Origin: Bacteroidia bacterium
GTDB lineage: Bacteria > Bacteroidota > Bacteroidia > 2-12-FULL-35-15
Length of the DNA stretch: 64,000 bases
Direction of reading: 5' to 3'
NCBI GenBank assembly: GCA_030654175.1
Contig: JAURXZ010000033.1
Coordinates: 62,001-126,000, forward strand
The translations under genes and the position numbers were made by a program. The stretch's first letter is position 1, and each line of letters opens with the position of its first letter. This document shows positions 9,753 to 18,311 of the stretch, one piece after another. Under the pieces are notes generated by a model, which saw nothing but the letters and a program-made list of their open reading frames with translations, was not told the DNA's origin and searched no databases.

Positions 9753-10523
9753 TTATAGGTTCGCGGTACACATAGCTAACTGTTGCCAATGCAAAAAAAA
9801 AAGTGCAGCCCCGGTTGCGCCTTTGTTTTCTGAAATTGTTCTTGCAACTGAACTAAAAGCATTTAAAATTCCGTTTCTGAAATCTGTAACTGTTGATAAA
9901 GCTTTTTTATAACCTTCCTGTACAACATTTGCATTAAAGTCTGTATTCCAACCTGCATTGGCTTGAATTACCGCTTTTACCGCTGTTGTAGTGTCTTTAA
10001 TTTCGGAAACATCATTTACACCGATCTTCTTTTTCAATTGCCCGGATGATTTACCCGCTTTAAAGAAAATTATAAAGTATGCTGCTGCTGCTGCTGCTGC
10101 AATTTTGGGATCATTTAATAGATCAGGATTTTTTACCAAATCAACTCCTATCAAATTGCCAATTGCTTTGTAATTATCTTTAAATGTAATTTGGTTTAAT
10201 CCGCGTCCCCTGTACTTATACCCTTCAGTAGCGCTATTACCATAACGACCTCCATAGAGGAAATCAAAAAATGCAACCGGGTTAGATTTTAATGTTGTTA
10301 ATTGTAGCTCAGTCAAACTTTTTAAACGTGCTCCAAAAATTTTACGAATACGAGCGTTACTTGTACCTGCATAGCTTGTTTCTGATTTTGGTTTAAATTC
10401 AGATTCTTTAGCGATAACGGCTAATACAGCTGCCTGAACTTCCAAATTAAGAATTCCGTTTTTGCGAAGCGCATTAATTGCTGCTTGCATAACGTCTTTT
10501 GGATATGTTGATAAATCTGCCAT
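9753..10523 (-). CDS. GH19 family lysozyme/chitinase-like endolysin, 256 aa
   Basis: Glycoside hydrolase family 19 features: the catalytic-helix AAVLAVIAKESEFKP with Glu40 (about residues 31-45) and the family signature YKYRGRGLNQITFKDNY (102-118). Phage GH19 enzymes cut peptidoglycan for release or entry. There is no signal peptide, but a short hydrophobic Ala-rich helix occurs at about 145-155. It sits between the structural block and the fibre/lysis genes, with 3 bases to the upstream membrane protein, so it could be a virion-bound or a lysis enzyme. Confidence 0.85.
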   Translation of the reverse strand: MADLSTYPKDVMQAAINALRKNGILNLEVQAAVLAVIAKESEFKPKSETSYAGTSNARIRKIFGARLKSLTELQLTTLKSNPVAFFDFLYGGRYGNSATEGYKYRGRGLNQITFKDNYKAIGNLIGVDLVKNPDLLNDPKIAAAAAAAYFIIFFKAGKSSGQLKKKIGVNDVSEIKDTTTAVKAVIQANAGWNTDFNANVVQEGYKKALSTVTDFRNGILNAFSSVARTISENKGATGAALFFLHWQQLAMCTANL

Positions 10524-10526
10524 TTC

Positions 10527-11351
10527 TTAACTGTTTGCTAAATTATATTTGAGTGAATCAATCCGTAAAAATGGAGTTCCTTTTAAATAGGATTTTGCCT
10601 GTACTTCCATTGTTTTTTTAGGGAACTGAGTTATTTTAATGTTTGAAGCTGCAACCCAAACCTTTTTTAGCTGCATCCCTTTACTATCCCAAACCTGACC
10701 ATAGAACTCAATAAATCCGGTTTTTCCATCTTTACTTAATTTGTAGATTCCGGTCATTAAGCCAAGCGGTTTATTAATTTCGGGTACTGCAATAATGTTA
10801 CTGCTCCCTACCAATGATGTAATACCACCATTTCCTATAATTTCAGGGCTTTTACGAATGTTAGTGGACTTCGTAGTCACCGCATAACAATAGTTGTTTA
10901 TAACATCGTATTTCAAGCTTGACTTTGCAGGAGGCTTTCCGGTAAACTTTGTGTCTTCATCCTGGGTAAGGTTGATGATATTAAAAAATTGAACTTTTTC
11001 TTCGGGACTTAAAAAATTCAGGTACTCATCAATGTTACCATAGGAAAGGTTTTTAAAAGAATCTGATACATCTTTCCAAGGTATTTTTTTTAATGCAATC
11101 TCACGTGCTGTATCAAATGCGATCTGCGGATTATCACCATACCAATGTTTGGCAGAATAGATTTTAGATGCAGCCTGAGTTGCCGGGGTATCTAATTTAC
11201 CTGCTTCCTTACCTGCTTTATATTTTACCCAAGCTTTGTTTCCAAAATACAAACCACCGCCAATGATGATAACTGGAAATACGTAATCCATAACAGAGCG
11301 TTTGCCTGCTGTTTGAACTATGAATGGTTGCGGTGGTGTATTGTTTGCCAT
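10527..11351 (-). CDS. Single-span membrane protein with SH3-like domain, 274 aa
   Basis: A Pro-rich N-terminus, one membrane span at about residues 21-38 (MDYVFPVIIIGGGLYFG), a basic helix, and a C-terminal beta-rich region (about 160-250) reminiscent of bacterial SH3 domains (TKSTNIRKSP ... KVWVAASNIK). The tight spacing to the GH19 gene suggests the two work together at the envelope, for example in a virion peptidoglycan-piercing complex. Family not recognised. Confidence 0.6.
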   Translation of the reverse strand: MANNTPPQPFIVQTAGKRSVMDYVFPVIIIGGGLYFGNKAWVKYKAGKEAGKLDTPATQAASKIYSAKHWYGDNPQIAFDTAREIALKKIPWKDVSDSFKNLSYGNIDEYLNFLSPEEKVQFFNIINLTQDEDTKFTGKPPAKSSLKYDVINNYCYAVTTKSTNIRKSPEIIGNGGITSLVGSSNIIAVPEINKPLGLMTGIYKLSKDGKTGFIEFYGQVWDSKGMQLKKVWVAASNIKITQFPKKTMEVQAKSYLKGTPFLRIDSLKYNLANS

Positions 11352-11353
11352 TT

Positions 11354-11542
11354 TTATTTTAAATATTTAATGTAAGGCTTTGCCTGAGGAACAAAATTTG
11401 GTTTCTTGGATGCTAAATCAGCCAAATAAACAAGATCATCGTGTGGCAACTTAGTTACCAATGTTTGTAAAGCTGTTAATGCTTCTGTGCATTTTGCTTC
11501 CGTTGCTGCGTTTACTGTGAAGTTTACTGTTTTTGTTGCCAT
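11354..11542 (-). CDS. Small unknown protein, 62 aa
   Basis: Compact helical protein (MATKTVNFTVNAATEAK...) in a structural-type operon: 2 bases before the membrane-protein gene and 11 bases after the coiled-coil gene. No recognisable motif. The conserved-looking spacing supports a real gene. Confidence 0.65.
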   Translation of the reverse strand: MATKTVNFTVNAATEAKCTEALTALQTLVTKLPHDDLVYLADLASKKPNFVPQAKPYIKYLK

Positions 11543-11553
11543 TGCGTTATTTT

Positions 11554-12684
11554 TTATTGTTCGATTTTTGTTTTAATAAATTCGATTAAAATATCTGCAT
11601 TCTCTTTGTTGATGCTTCCATCACCTAAACAACAAAAAGCGAAAATATTGTAAAGTGTGTCTAAATCTTCTACGCTTAATGCTTTTGCAAATGCGTGAAG
11701 GTTTATTAATTTTTCTTTTTGGTCATCTGTACAGCCTTCGTATTCATCTGCTGCTACATCTGTGAATGATGCGCTGCTATCGCTTTTGCCTGAAGCGGTA
11801 TTGTTTTTTTCAGCCTCATCGCTATCCTCGGTAAGCATTTTTTGTATTTCTTCCGGTGATTTGTTGGTAACCGCGCTTAAATATTTCGGATTTTCGATAG
11901 CAAATTTTTTCCCGATACCGTAAAGGATTCCGATTGCCAACTCCTGAAATGCAGGAGGTTTTATTTTCGCATTGATCTTATCCGCTGCGCCTGATAGTTC
12001 ATTATCGGATTCAAGCAGTTGTGCTTCTAAATCTTCGTTTTCGTCAATTAACCTATCAATCTCATCTTGTTTTCGCTCAATAGCACGCTCATGGTCACGT
12101 TGAAGTTCCTTTAGTATAGATTGATGCTGAAAATCTTTTAACTGCATTGCAAAATCTGCTTTTAGTAAGTCAATACTGTTGGGATTTCCATTTGCTTTGC
12201 TTAATTCCACAAATTTTGATTCCAATTCCTTTACTTTTTCAGATTCAAGTGTATTTCCTAATTCGGCTGCTTTATGGCTACCATCCCTTGCGCTTTCTTC
12301 CAAATAAACAGTGAAGGTTTCAGGTTTAGTGATTTTTCTTTTCCCTACAAATATTTCTATCATCATTGCCTGTGGATTGCGAGTTGTGGCAATGGAAGTA
12401 ATGTCCTTATCAAATTGATCGCGACCAAACTTTAGTTCATTGGGTATTTTTTCCCAACGGCCTTGTTTAAGTATTTCAGTAATACGGAAATGTTCCGGAT
12501 AACGTGTTTTGAAATTATTTGAAGATATGCCGGGCGTATCTTTGTTTTTGCGTCTTAACGATGTTAATCTTGTATTTTCTAATTCTGTATTTTTTACAGA
12601 ATTCTCTAACCGTTCAGCAATAGTTTCTAAATCGGGAGCTATCGTATAAAGCTCTTTGGGTGTTTTTAATTGGAGAGTACTCAT
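11554..12684 (-). CDS. Coiled-coil structural-type protein, 376 aa
   Basis: Residues of about 140-235 are strongly heptad-like and charged (LQRDHERAIERKQDEIDRLI and following), followed by a helical domain, an acidic Ser-rich linker (about 285-315) and a short C-terminal helical domain. No signal peptide or enzyme motif. Located directly after the small beta-rich proteins, it could be a scaffolding, vertex or minor virion protein. I do not recognise the family. Confidence 0.6.
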   Translation of the reverse strand: MSTLQLKTPKELYTIAPDLETIAERLENSVKNTELENTRLTSLRRKNKDTPGISSNNFKTRYPEHFRITEILKQGRWEKIPNELKFGRDQFDKDITSIATTRNPQAMMIEIFVGKRKITKPETFTVYLEESARDGSHKAAELGNTLESEKVKELESKFVELSKANGNPNSIDLLKADFAMQLKDFQHQSILKELQRDHERAIERKQDEIDRLIDENEDLEAQLLESDNELSGAADKINAKIKPPAFQELAIGILYGIGKKFAIENPKYLSAVTNKSPEEIQKMLTEDSDEAEKNNTASGKSDSSASFTDVAADEYEGCTDDQKEKLINLHAFAKALSVEDLDTLYNIFAFCCLGDGSINKENADILIEFIKTKIEQ

Positions 12685-12696
12685 TTTGCGTTATTT

Positions 12697-13083
12697 TTAA
12701 TTTGAGATTTCACTTAATAATTTACGGTACTCCTGGACAACTTTTTGTTGATCTTCTTCTAATTTTTGTAATACAGTAACCTTTACAAATTCATAATCTA
12801 AAGGGAAACCAATTATATTGCTTTCGTCAAGTGTGATGATTCCCGAAAACTCCTGAATGCCATTGAGATTAAAGTTATTATAAGCTGCACCCTGATTAAA
12901 ATTTGTGTAATCGGCACGAATTATAAGCGTAGGTGAAGTAATGCTCTTTGCAGTTAAATAATAAAAATCATTTGTTGCAATTATTTTATTTTCGCGAATT
13001 CTAACAGGTTGTGGGGTAGTGTAATGACAATGCCCCATTTCTTTCATGCGAGAAGCGATATATAGCACTAAAAAAGCATCCAT
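12697..13083 (-). CDS. Small beta-rich protein of the capsid-like cluster, 128 aa
   Basis: The third of three consecutive genes of 130, 130 and 128 residues. Beta-rich central part (FNLNGIQEFSGIITLDESN) and a helical C-terminal tail (about 105-128). It has 2 bases to the preceding gene. It shows no clear sequence match to its two neighbours, but the size and position suggest a related virion role. Function unknown. Confidence 0.6.
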   Translation of the reverse strand: MDAFLVLYIASRMKEMGHCHYTTPQPVRIRENKIIATNDFYYLTAKSITSPTLIIRADYTNFNQGAAYNNFNLNGIQEFSGIITLDESNIIGFPLDYEFVKVTVLQKLEEDQQKVVQEYRKLLSEISN

Positions 13084-13085
13084 TT

Positions 13086-13478
13086 TTAATCAGTTTTAAT
13101 CATTCTTTTTCCCCTGAATATCAGTTTGATATTATAGGCTTCTAAAACTTTGTTGTCGGATTCAATAAAACCTCCGATTGTGCTGCCATCCTGTACCTGT
13201 TCGTTCACAGGCCAAAATGATAATTTCCTTTTTCTCCTTGTACCATCTGTTTTTTCAGCTTCAATTTCAGTAAGAGGAGTTATGGTCCTGTTATTGAACG
13301 TAACTGACACAGTAGCATCGGGAGGGGTCGGATTATCCTTTCTAACAATTGCCATAAAACCATCTACAACAACAAAATTCTTTGGGATTTTGTGGCTAAT
13401 TGGTATGATGTTCAACCCTATTGTTGCAGCTACTGGTACATTAATTACGATGTACCTTGTTTTTAATTTGTAACTCAT
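13086..13478 (-). CDS. Small beta-rich protein with VQDGSTIGG motif, 130 aa
   Basis: Alternating beta pattern throughout, basic C-terminus (IFRGKRMIKTD). The motif VQDGSTIGG followed by a beta strand (AYNIKLIFRG) parallels VKDGSIVGQ followed by YPYTVFVVLKL in the upstream neighbour, so the two are probably diverged paralogues. One base separates them. Possible jelly-roll or virion-spike subunit; inference only. Confidence 0.65.
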   Translation of the reverse strand: MSYKLKTRYIVINVPVAATIGLNIIPISHKIPKNFVVVDGFMAIVRKDNPTPPDATVSVTFNNRTITPLTEIEAEKTDGTRRKRKLSFWPVNEQVQDGSTIGGFIESDNKVLEAYNIKLIFRGKRMIKTD

Positions 13479-13479
13479 T

Positions 13480-13872
13480 TTATTGAACCGGATTAGAAAG
13501 TTTTAAAACAACAAAAACAGTATAAGGGTAAACCTGTCCTACAATAGAACCATCTTTAACCTTGATATCAACCGAAGAATTTTGTCCGGGTTCGTTTACA
13601 TCTTTTTCAAATCGCTCATTCACATTTGTATCTCTTCCGAAACCTAAAATTTCTACATCAAATCCTTCAGGGTAGATCTCCTGATTATTGATTTCAAATT
13701 TTTCAAATGTTAATCCATCCATCGCAGTTCTTGCAGCATCTTTCGATAAAGCTAAAATCCCGGATACTGTTTTATAGTTAATATCAACAGTTACTGCGCC
13801 CGAAGGCACTGTTTCACCTGCAACTGTAACTACGAAAGGAATACGTTGATATTTTATAGCTCTGTTAACCAT
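13480..13872 (-). CDS. Small beta-rich protein with VKDGSIVGQ motif, 130 aa
   Basis: Starts MVNRAIKYQRIPF; beta-rich, with the VKDGSIVGQ motif near the C-terminus (about 106-114) and a final hydrophobic strand. It is the first gene after a strong hairpin that follows the capsid candidate. Likely a paralogue of the next gene. No database-level family recognised by eye. Confidence 0.65.
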   Translation of the reverse strand: MVNRAIKYQRIPFVVTVAGETVPSGAVTVDINYKTVSGILALSKDAARTAMDGLTFEKFEINNQEIYPEGFDVEILGFGRDTNVNERFEKDVNEPGQNSSVDIKVKDGSIVGQVYPYTVFVVLKLSNPVQ

Positions 13873-13928
13873 TTTTTTGTAGAAAATTAAATTGTGGGAC
13901 GTCTTTTTTAATTAAAAAAAGGTTTGCA

Positions 13929-13953
13929 GATAGCGTGTGATTAGCACGCTATC
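13929..13953 (-). terminator. Strong hairpin after the capsid candidate gene
   Basis: Perfect 9-bp stem GATAGCGTG / CACGCTATC with a 7-base loop, about 70 bases after the stop at 14020. On the minus strand a T-tract follows about 8 bases later. It could be a partial terminator that makes the 237-aa gene the most abundant message, as is common for major capsid genes, or an RNA-stabilising 3' end. Confidence 0.6.
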
Positions 13954-14019
13954 CGCTTTGTCCTGTGTGAAAAAATAACGCTTATTCAAAACACAGAGAA
14001 CACCTTTTGTTTCCTAATT

Positions 14020-14733
14020 TTAGTAAGGAATAACAGCAGAACCGATAAGCTCAACACGAATAAACGTGTTAACAGGTGCAGCTTGGCTCAACGATAAGTT
14101 GAACTCAATTTGTTGCTGTGGCTCTAACCATTTTGGATTTGCCAAGCGATATGTACCTGTGGTAATATCTGTTTGGTTAGTGGTATCAAAAATTTTGTTA
14201 CCGCATTCGTTTGGTAACAAATATTTTGTTCCGGCTTTAAATTCTACCTGACCGTTCAGGATTTCTTTACCTGCAATACCGAAAGCGGTATCAACTGCAC
14301 CGATAACTGAAATTCCACTTGTTAAGCGAACATGAGTTAAAAGTAAATAGTTGTCTTTATCCAATTTACCATTGGCAAAATTGGAAATACCAACTGATTT
14401 TACATCGGCATTGGTAATCATTTTGATGGTTGTACCAGCTCCGGCTGCCTTAACAGCGTAGAAAATAGTATCAGCCAATTGCAGTCTTTTTTCTGCCAAG
14501 CCTTTACGGATATTTTCAGGTAACATTCCCAATCTCATCATTGCCTCATCGCGAGATGATAGATTAGCTCCACCTGCGCTCACGCGTGTTTGAGTTAATT
14601 TAGAGATTGCTGCACGTTTTTGCATTGGTTGCATTCTTGTAATTGCCCCCAAAAGCATTTCGGTTTTTTCAGGACTTAGGTAACCCAAGTCTTCTACACT
14701 CATCAATAGAGCATTTGCTTCGTCTTCGTTCAT
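14020..14733 (-). CDS. Candidate major capsid protein, 237 aa
   Basis: An N-terminal helical segment (about 1-80, MNEDEANALLMSVEDLGYLSP) is followed by a roughly 155-residue beta-rich domain ending in a strand-type terminus (NTFIRVELIGSAVIPY). No signal peptide, membrane span or enzyme motif. The gene stands alone between two strong hairpins (13929-13953 and 14810-14852), so it has its own transcript, as expected of the most abundant virion protein. It is immediately followed by three small beta-rich genes. The capsid role is inference from context, length and fold pattern. A structure prediction would decide between single jelly-roll, HK97-like or something else. Confidence 0.55.
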   Translation of the reverse strand: MNEDEANALLMSVEDLGYLSPEKTEMLLGAITRMQPMQKRAAISKLTQTRVSAGGANLSSRDEAMMRLGMLPENIRKGLAEKRLQLADTIFYAVKAAGAGTTIKMITNADVKSVGISNFANGKLDKDNYLLLTHVRLTSGISVIGAVDTAFGIAGKEILNGQVEFKAGTKYLLPNECGNKIFDTTNQTDITTGTYRLANPKWLEPQQQIEFNLSLSQAAPVNTFIRVELIGSAVIPY

Positions 14734-14809
14734 TTTATTTATTATTGCATTATATTACCTACTCTTGTCAAGGATTTTCGGCTGCCTCCTTTAAAAACAT
14801 TTTCAATAA

Positions 14810-14852
14810 ATCTCAAACAGCTGCAGTACAGATAAAAGCAACTGTTTGAGAT
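14810..14852 (-). terminator. Hairpin between 200-aa membrane protein gene and capsid candidate
   Basis: Perfect 11-bp stem ATCTCAAACAG / CTGTTTGAGAT (14810-14820 with 14842-14852), 21-base loop, directly after the stop at 14859. A moderately T-rich tail follows on the minus strand. It likely ends the upstream message. The 76 bases left to the next ATG must then carry the promoter of the capsid candidate. Confidence 0.65.
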
Positions 14853-14858
14853 CTGGAA

Positions 14859-15461
14859 TTACATGACCATATCCGAATTCTCGGCAATCATTTGAGTTCC
14901 CCAATCAGTTCTACCAACATTATCGGTATTTCCCTGATCTTCAAGGTTTGGTTCAAACTTGCGTTCTTCCAGTTGTTTTGCCATATCATTAAGTTGTTCC
15001 TTATAATATGTTGCTTCCAAAACTTTACGGTTTGCACCTGCTTCACCTAAACCTGATGTAAGGCTTTTCCCGGTTACTGCTTTGATTCCAGATAGAACAC
15101 CGCCACCTGCAACACCATAGCCTAAACCATTAACAAACTGCATTGCTGCACCTTTTTTACTGTGGGTTAATACAACAGTACCTGCACCAACAACAAGAAG
15201 GATAAGGGGTTTAACTATTTTTTTAACACTGAATTTTCCATCATCTTCGGTTCCTTCGGCAGGAGGGGCTAAGAATGGGATTTTATCCAATAAATTACTT
15301 GCAACAGAACCTAATACCAACCCAACAAGAACGCCTGAAGGTTTAGCAATTGATTCTGTCAATCCTTTTGTCGCTGCTTTTAATTTTGCAGCTCCCTTAA
15401 GTCCGGCTTTTTTCTTTTTTGAGCCTGCCTTACGCGGTTTGGTTGATTTTTTCGGTTTCAT
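14859..15461 (-). CDS. Basic, glycine-rich membrane protein, 200 aa
   Basis: The N-terminal 30 residues are extremely Lys-rich (KPRKAGSKKKKAG), followed by hydrophobic segments at about 43-60 and 84-101 and a Gly-rich stretch at about 110-140 containing TSGLGEAG. The tail is acidic. A basic end plus membrane spans fits a protein linking nucleic acid to an internal virion membrane. The SGLGE motif also appears in the 747-aa protein upstream. No known family recognised. Confidence 0.6.
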   Translation of the reverse strand: MKPKKSTKPRKAGSKKKKAGLKGAAKLKAATKGLTESIAKPSGVLVGLVLGSVASNLLDKIPFLAPPAEGTEDDGKFSVKKIVKPLILLVVGAGTVVLTHSKKGAAMQFVNGLGYGVAGGGVLSGIKAVTGKSLTSGLGEAGANRKVLEATYYKEQLNDMAKQLEERKFEPNLEDQGNTDNVGRTDWGTQMIAENSDMVM

Positions 15462-15525
15462 TATTTCTGTTGCGTATTCTTTACCGCGCCCGGATTGGTT
15501 AATTAAAATTTTTACTGTGTATTTT

Positions 15526-17769
15526 TTATTTTAAAACAATGCGTTTCACCTTACTTCCGCTTGGTAACATTGCTTTTGATTTTTTTACCTTTTTCCCTTT
15601 TTTATATACCGCAACCTTACCCAATCCATTAAGGGCTTTAGGTTTTTTTCCAATACCTACCAATGCACGCGCTTCTGGAGAAACAGCTAATGTTATAGCT
15701 GTACCAACTGCAAATACACCCAATCCAAATATTACAGGGTTTGCTTTGATAAAATCCATTATTCCGCTTCCGCTTCCGGTATCTCCACCACCTGCATCAG
15801 CGTAAGCCTGATCTCCGGCTGCTAATGCTTCTGCGGTAGTTTTTCCGGCTGCTATTGCAGCATCGTAAGCTTCTTGTCTTTTTAATTTGGCATTAGCTTC
15901 AACACTTTCGGCTGCTGCTGATGGCTCTGAACTATCTGATTGTTCATCGGCAATGATATCAGCACCGGTATCAGTTGTTTGATTTTTTTTCTTTGAGAAA
16001 AATTCTTTGATCTTATCAATAAACATTTTGAACTTTCCTCCTTTGGTATCGTTAGCATCCGCTTCCGTTACTTCCGGTGCTTCAACATCTGCTTCCTCTG
16101 TTTCTCCAAATCCCTTTACTCCAGGTTTCGGTTTTTGCTGATTGGCTGCCTTATATGTTTTATCGTCAACACCTGCTTGTTTCATTTTAGCAGCTGCTGT
16201 CATTAATGCAGTTGCGGAAGAAATAACCACAACGGCTGTTGATACAGGTTCACCAAGTCCTGAAAGTTTTTTATGAGCGCGACCTGTTTTAATGTATTTC
16301 TCCAGTTTGGAAGGTTTACCACCAATTTTAACAAACACTTTTTCAAGTTGATCTTTGGCTTTTTTTGATAATTCCCAAGCTGCCTTGGTAACTCCCATTT
16401 TTTCAGCTTGAGCCTGTGTGAAATATGCCGGGTAAGCGCGTTCAGCCCATTGGAACAAATTAGTTTTCATGGCAAGTAAAAAACCTGCACGCATGGCCAA
16501 CGTTAATGGATTGGACATTACAATAAACTTTTTGATAACCGCACCTACTTTTTTGGCAGTTGCTTTTACTGATGCAATTGCAGCTTTACCTCCGGATGCA
16601 ACTTTTTTAACAATGGCCTTATTTACTTTTTTAACTGCTGCAACTGATTTCTTTACGTTAGAGAAAAATGTTTTTCCGGCTTTCTTAATTTTTAATTTGC
16701 CAAGGCTTTCAAGTTCCCTTGATAATTCAGCATCATCATCACCATCAGTAAAACTCATTTCAATATCTTCCGCACCATCGGTTCCGCTGATCGGACCGTT
16801 TTTTTCGGTAGGTGCATTCCAACGCGCTTCCGCTTTTTCAAGTTTGTCAAGTGCAGCATCACGTTCAGAAGTATTCCATTTTTTAATGGCATAGTCAAGC
16901 ATTATCAAATATTCCTTTGCTCCTCCAATCAAATCAACAGACTGAGGTTCTTTAGCAATAATGTTACGTGTGGCTTTGATATGCTCTAAAATGGAATCCA
17001 TCATAGGGCTGTGATCTTCGGTTGCACCAAGCCCATCTATTTCAACACCTTGAAAATGCACTCCATTGAGTAAGTTATTTTTTTCGTGTGCTACATTTAC
17101 TAAAGCATCTCCGATAGCTCCTAAACGTGCAAGAGGAATACCTCCTAAAAAGGTTTTTGGTGAGTTCATGGTATGGTCGAATTTATCTGTGTAAGTTTTT
17201 TCTTCATTGAAGCGGTTCAATACGCAATCAATGACGTAGTATCGTTTGCTATCATCAGGAAGTGGAACAACCACGTAAACGTGCTGCCATCCTGCATTAT
17301 ATTTTGTAATTCTGAATTTGAAATTGATACCTAAATTCATCAGGCAGGATCCTACCGAAATGCTGAAACAATCACAATCAATTCCTGACTGAGGTTCTGT
17401 TTTTGGGTTTCTTGCTAATATTTGACCATCGTGCCATGCTCTGCGAGGTCTGCGAAGTTCCTCTACACCATCTTTGTCTAACTTATATTGGCAATGGTTA
17501 AACCAAAAATCAAATACATTTTTAAGTGATTCCGGTAATGTTTTACCTTTAAGCAATGGAGCTAACTTTATCGTGTCCTCAAGTGTTTCCCGGCAATATT
17601 TATCCATGTCCCGTACAGTACGCTGAACATTACCATTATTGGTAACTATATCGTAAGTTCCTTGGGCTTTAGGAATAAGTTTATCGAACTGGCTGCCATC
17701 TTTCAACTTTCGTTTATAATCGGCTACAAGTCCTAAAAATGCTATTGGGCTATATCCTTCTTGGCTCAT
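15526..17769 (-). CDS. Transglutaminase-like cysteine protease fused to basic and membrane segments, 747 aa
   Basis: Residues of about 55-190 look like a transglutaminase/papain-like core with possible triad Cys132 or Cys134 (GIDCDCFS), His163 (WQHVYV) and Asp181 (YVIDCV). After this come an acidic patch (about 330-355), a Lys/Ala-rich segment (360-415), a hydrophobic region (about 420-440), an Ala/Glu-rich low-complexity linker (555-665), a membrane span (about 677-698) and a basic tail. Four motifs of type hydrophobic-x-G-(L/F)-G occur (IDGLG 244-248, LSGLG 502-506, VKGFG 551-555, LNGLG 713-717) and fall near domain borders, so they may be processing sites. Its stop overlaps nothing; its start overlaps the 181-aa gene by 4 bases. 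Probably a large virion protein. Confidence 0.65.
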   Translation of the reverse strand: MSQEGYSPIAFLGLVADYKRKLKDGSQFDKLIPKAQGTYDIVTNNGNVQRTVRDMDKYCRETLEDTIKLAPLLKGKTLPESLKNVFDFWFNHCQYKLDKDGVEELRRPRRAWHDGQILARNPKTEPQSGIDCDCFSISVGSCLMNLGINFKFRITKYNAGWQHVYVVVPLPDDSKRYYVIDCVLNRFNEEKTYTDKFDHTMNSPKTFLGGIPLARLGAIGDALVNVAHEKNNLLNGVHFQGVEIDGLGATEDHSPMMDSILEHIKATRNIIAKEPQSVDLIGGAKEYLIMLDYAIKKWNTSERDAALDKLEKAEARWNAPTEKNGPISGTDGAEDIEMSFTDGDDDAELSRELESLGKLKIKKAGKTFFSNVKKSVAAVKKVNKAIVKKVASGGKAAIASVKATAKKVGAVIKKFIVMSNPLTLAMRAGFLLAMKTNLFQWAERAYPAYFTQAQAEKMGVTKAAWELSKKAKDQLEKVFVKIGGKPSKLEKYIKTGRAHKKLSGLGEPVSTAVVVISSATALMTAAAKMKQAGVDDKTYKAANQQKPKPGVKGFGETEEADVEAPEVTEADANDTKGGKFKMFIDKIKEFFSKKKNQTTDTGADIIADEQSDSSEPSAAAESVEANAKLKRQEAYDAAIAAGKTTAEALAAGDQAYADAGGGDTGSGSGIMDFIKANPVIFGLGVFAVGTAITLAVSPEARALVGIGKKPKALNGLGKVAVYKKGKKVKKSKAMLPSGSKVKRIVLK

Positions 17770-18311
17770 AAGTTCACTACTTGTTTAGTTGATAAGGTCA
17801 CACCCATTGCTTCAAATGTTGCATCAATGGTTACTTTTTGAGTGGATTTTTCACCACGAATACGGGATAATATGTACTGAAAGAAATTTGGCATTATTCC
17901 AACTACATTTAAAAGGCGAAATTCAATGTCGTGCTTTACATTGGTTGAGGACTTTGATTTTATTTTGATTTCAGCCCCTTCAGGTATAGCAGTATTTGCA
18001 AGTTTTGCAAGTGTTCCATCCTTTTTTGTTAACGATACCTTCACATAAGGTTTACTAATTATTATATCCTGATCTGTGGGATTATTAATTTTTAAACTAA
18101 GAGTATAAACAGCGGATGTTGGTATAGATGGTATTTTAAATGGAGCTGATAACGATGTGCTTTTCATTTCTTTCAAAGTAAATCCATCAAAATCAATATC
18201 TAATTTATCAGCAGCGTCTGATACTTTTGTAACTTTAATTACACCGTATATCGCACCTGCTATCACAGAAACTAAGGCACTTCCTACAATTATTTTTTTA
18301 ATGTTTGCCAT
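17766..18311 (-). CDS. Membrane-anchored LEA14/WHy-like beta-sandwich protein, 181 aa
   Basis: One N-terminal membrane span (residues of about 4-24, KKIIVGSALVSVIAGAIYGV) followed by a beta-sandwich. The pattern LSLKINNPTDQDIIISKPYVKVS is typical of LEA-type-2 (WHy) domains, with the NP/DxxI core. Such domains are common in envelope proteins but are odd in a virus. It overlaps the 747-aa gene (4 bases) and the 99-aa gene (14 bases). Confidence 0.6.
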   Translation of the reverse strand: MANIKKIIVGSALVSVIAGAIYGVIKVTKVSDAADKLDIDFDGFTLKEMKSTSLSAPFKIPSIPTSAVYTLSLKINNPTDQDIIISKPYVKVSLTKKDGTLAKLANTAIPEGAEIKIKSKSSTNVKHDIEFRLLNVVGIMPNFFQYILSRIRGEKSTQKVTIDATFEAMGVTLSTKQVVNL

